From Acorus gramineus (Eukaryota > Streptophyta > Magnoliopsida > Acorales > Acoraceae), in NCBI GenBank assembly GCA_030737835.1, contig JAUJYN010000045.1:466637-530636 (forward strand): DNA of 64,000 bases, in the 5' to 3' direction. Positions 63,793-64,000 of this stretch are shown here, piece after piece; within the stretch, counting starts at the first letter, position 1, and each line of letters begins with the position of its first letter. The position numbers and the translations under genes are program-made. A model generated the notes under the pieces. The model was given only the letters and a program-made list of their open reading frames with translations, had not been told where the DNA came from and did not search any database.

Positions 63793-63835
63793 CAAAAATT
63801 AAAAAACCCTAGTTTTTTCTTTTTTTTTGGAATCC

Positions 63836-64000
63836 TTCGCCGTCGCCGTCGTGCCCCTGCCGTCGCCGTCGCCGTCGTGCCCCTGCCGCTGCCGTCGCCG
63901 CCCCTGCCGCTGCTGCTGCCACTGACGCGCGCCGCCCTGCCGCTGCTCGCGCAGCCCTGCCCTGCCGCGCGCTCTGCTGCGCCGCACCCAGCCCTGCCGC
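63836..64000 (+). other. GC-rich trinucleotide-type leader of the edge element
   Basis: An abrupt change from AT-rich to GC-rich DNA built of 'ccgtcg' and 'ccctgccgct' words. It probably belongs to the leader or the start of gag in the retroelement whose primer site lies at 63781; the open frames here on either strand are by-products of the low complexity. It is cut by the window end. Confidence 0.6.

Noticed and set aside
63799..63987. Arg/Gln-rich minus-strand frame at the right edge
   Set aside because: Low-complexity trinucleotide-like DNA behind a retroelement primer site; not a credible gene.

Overview
The window is nuclear DNA of a flowering plant. It has spliced protein-coding genes with GT-AG introns, AT-rich intergenic DNA, plant transposon families (Ty1/copia LTR element, hAT, Mutator-like, PIF/Harbinger with Tourist-like MITEs, LINE debris), and a ribosomal protein gene preceded by telo-box and site II motifs. 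Several genes are very GC-rich at the 5' end. In the intron-less PPR gene the third codon positions are almost all G/C in the first half and relax towards the 3' end. That gradient is typical of monocots, so a non-grass monocot with AT-rich spacers is my best guess, but it is an inference.

Layout. 1-8 kb: repeats, then a complete but defective copia element (2568-8026) with two 308-bp LTRs and a 5-bp target duplication. 8-16.4 kb: AT-rich, repeat-rich spacer with one possible minus-strand exon. 16.5-21.4 kb: an 11-exon DEK chromatin protein gene (minus). 22.3-22.9 kb: LINE remnant. 23.1-24.6 kb: P-type PPR gene (plus). 27.8-28.7 kb: BAG/IQ co-chaperone gene (minus) carrying an apparent frameshift. 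31.1-31.4 kb: transposase-like remnant. 32.2-35.5 kb: RPL7a (eL8), seven exons (plus). 35.5-40.3 kb: AT-rich spacer with foldbacks and a Tourist-like MITE. 40.3-48.8 kb: a full-length 11-exon GYF-domain gene of the EXA1/PSIG1 type (plus), with a 624-bp hAT element in an intron. 49-51.2 kb: a small retroposed insert and two Mutator-like non-autonomous elements. 51.3-54.2 kb: a triplicated segment upstream of the next gene, two of whose copies are split by hAT-like insertions. 54.4-58.0 kb: a four-exon gene for an unrecognised 264-residue protein with an MGC N-terminus (plus), with a Mutator-like element and a long foldback in its last intron and a Tourist-like MITE nine bases past its stop codon. 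59-62.3 kb: MITEs and a decayed Harbinger transposase. 63.6-64 kb: probable LTR end, primer binding site and GC-rich leader of a second copia-type element that runs off the window.

The genes are ordinary, unlinked housekeeping or regulatory plant genes: chromatin (DEK), organelle RNA (PPR), chaperone (BAG), ribosome (RPL7a) and translational control (EXA1-like). They do not form an operon or cluster. The most unusual structure is how transposons have shaped the gene at 54.4 kb: a triplicated upstream region, an intron full of inverted-repeat elements, and a MITE at the 3' end. I found no CRISPR array, no convincing tRNA or rRNA gene and no evidence of a wholly new biological system. Exon models come from reading frames, splice sites and family knowledge, without transcript data.
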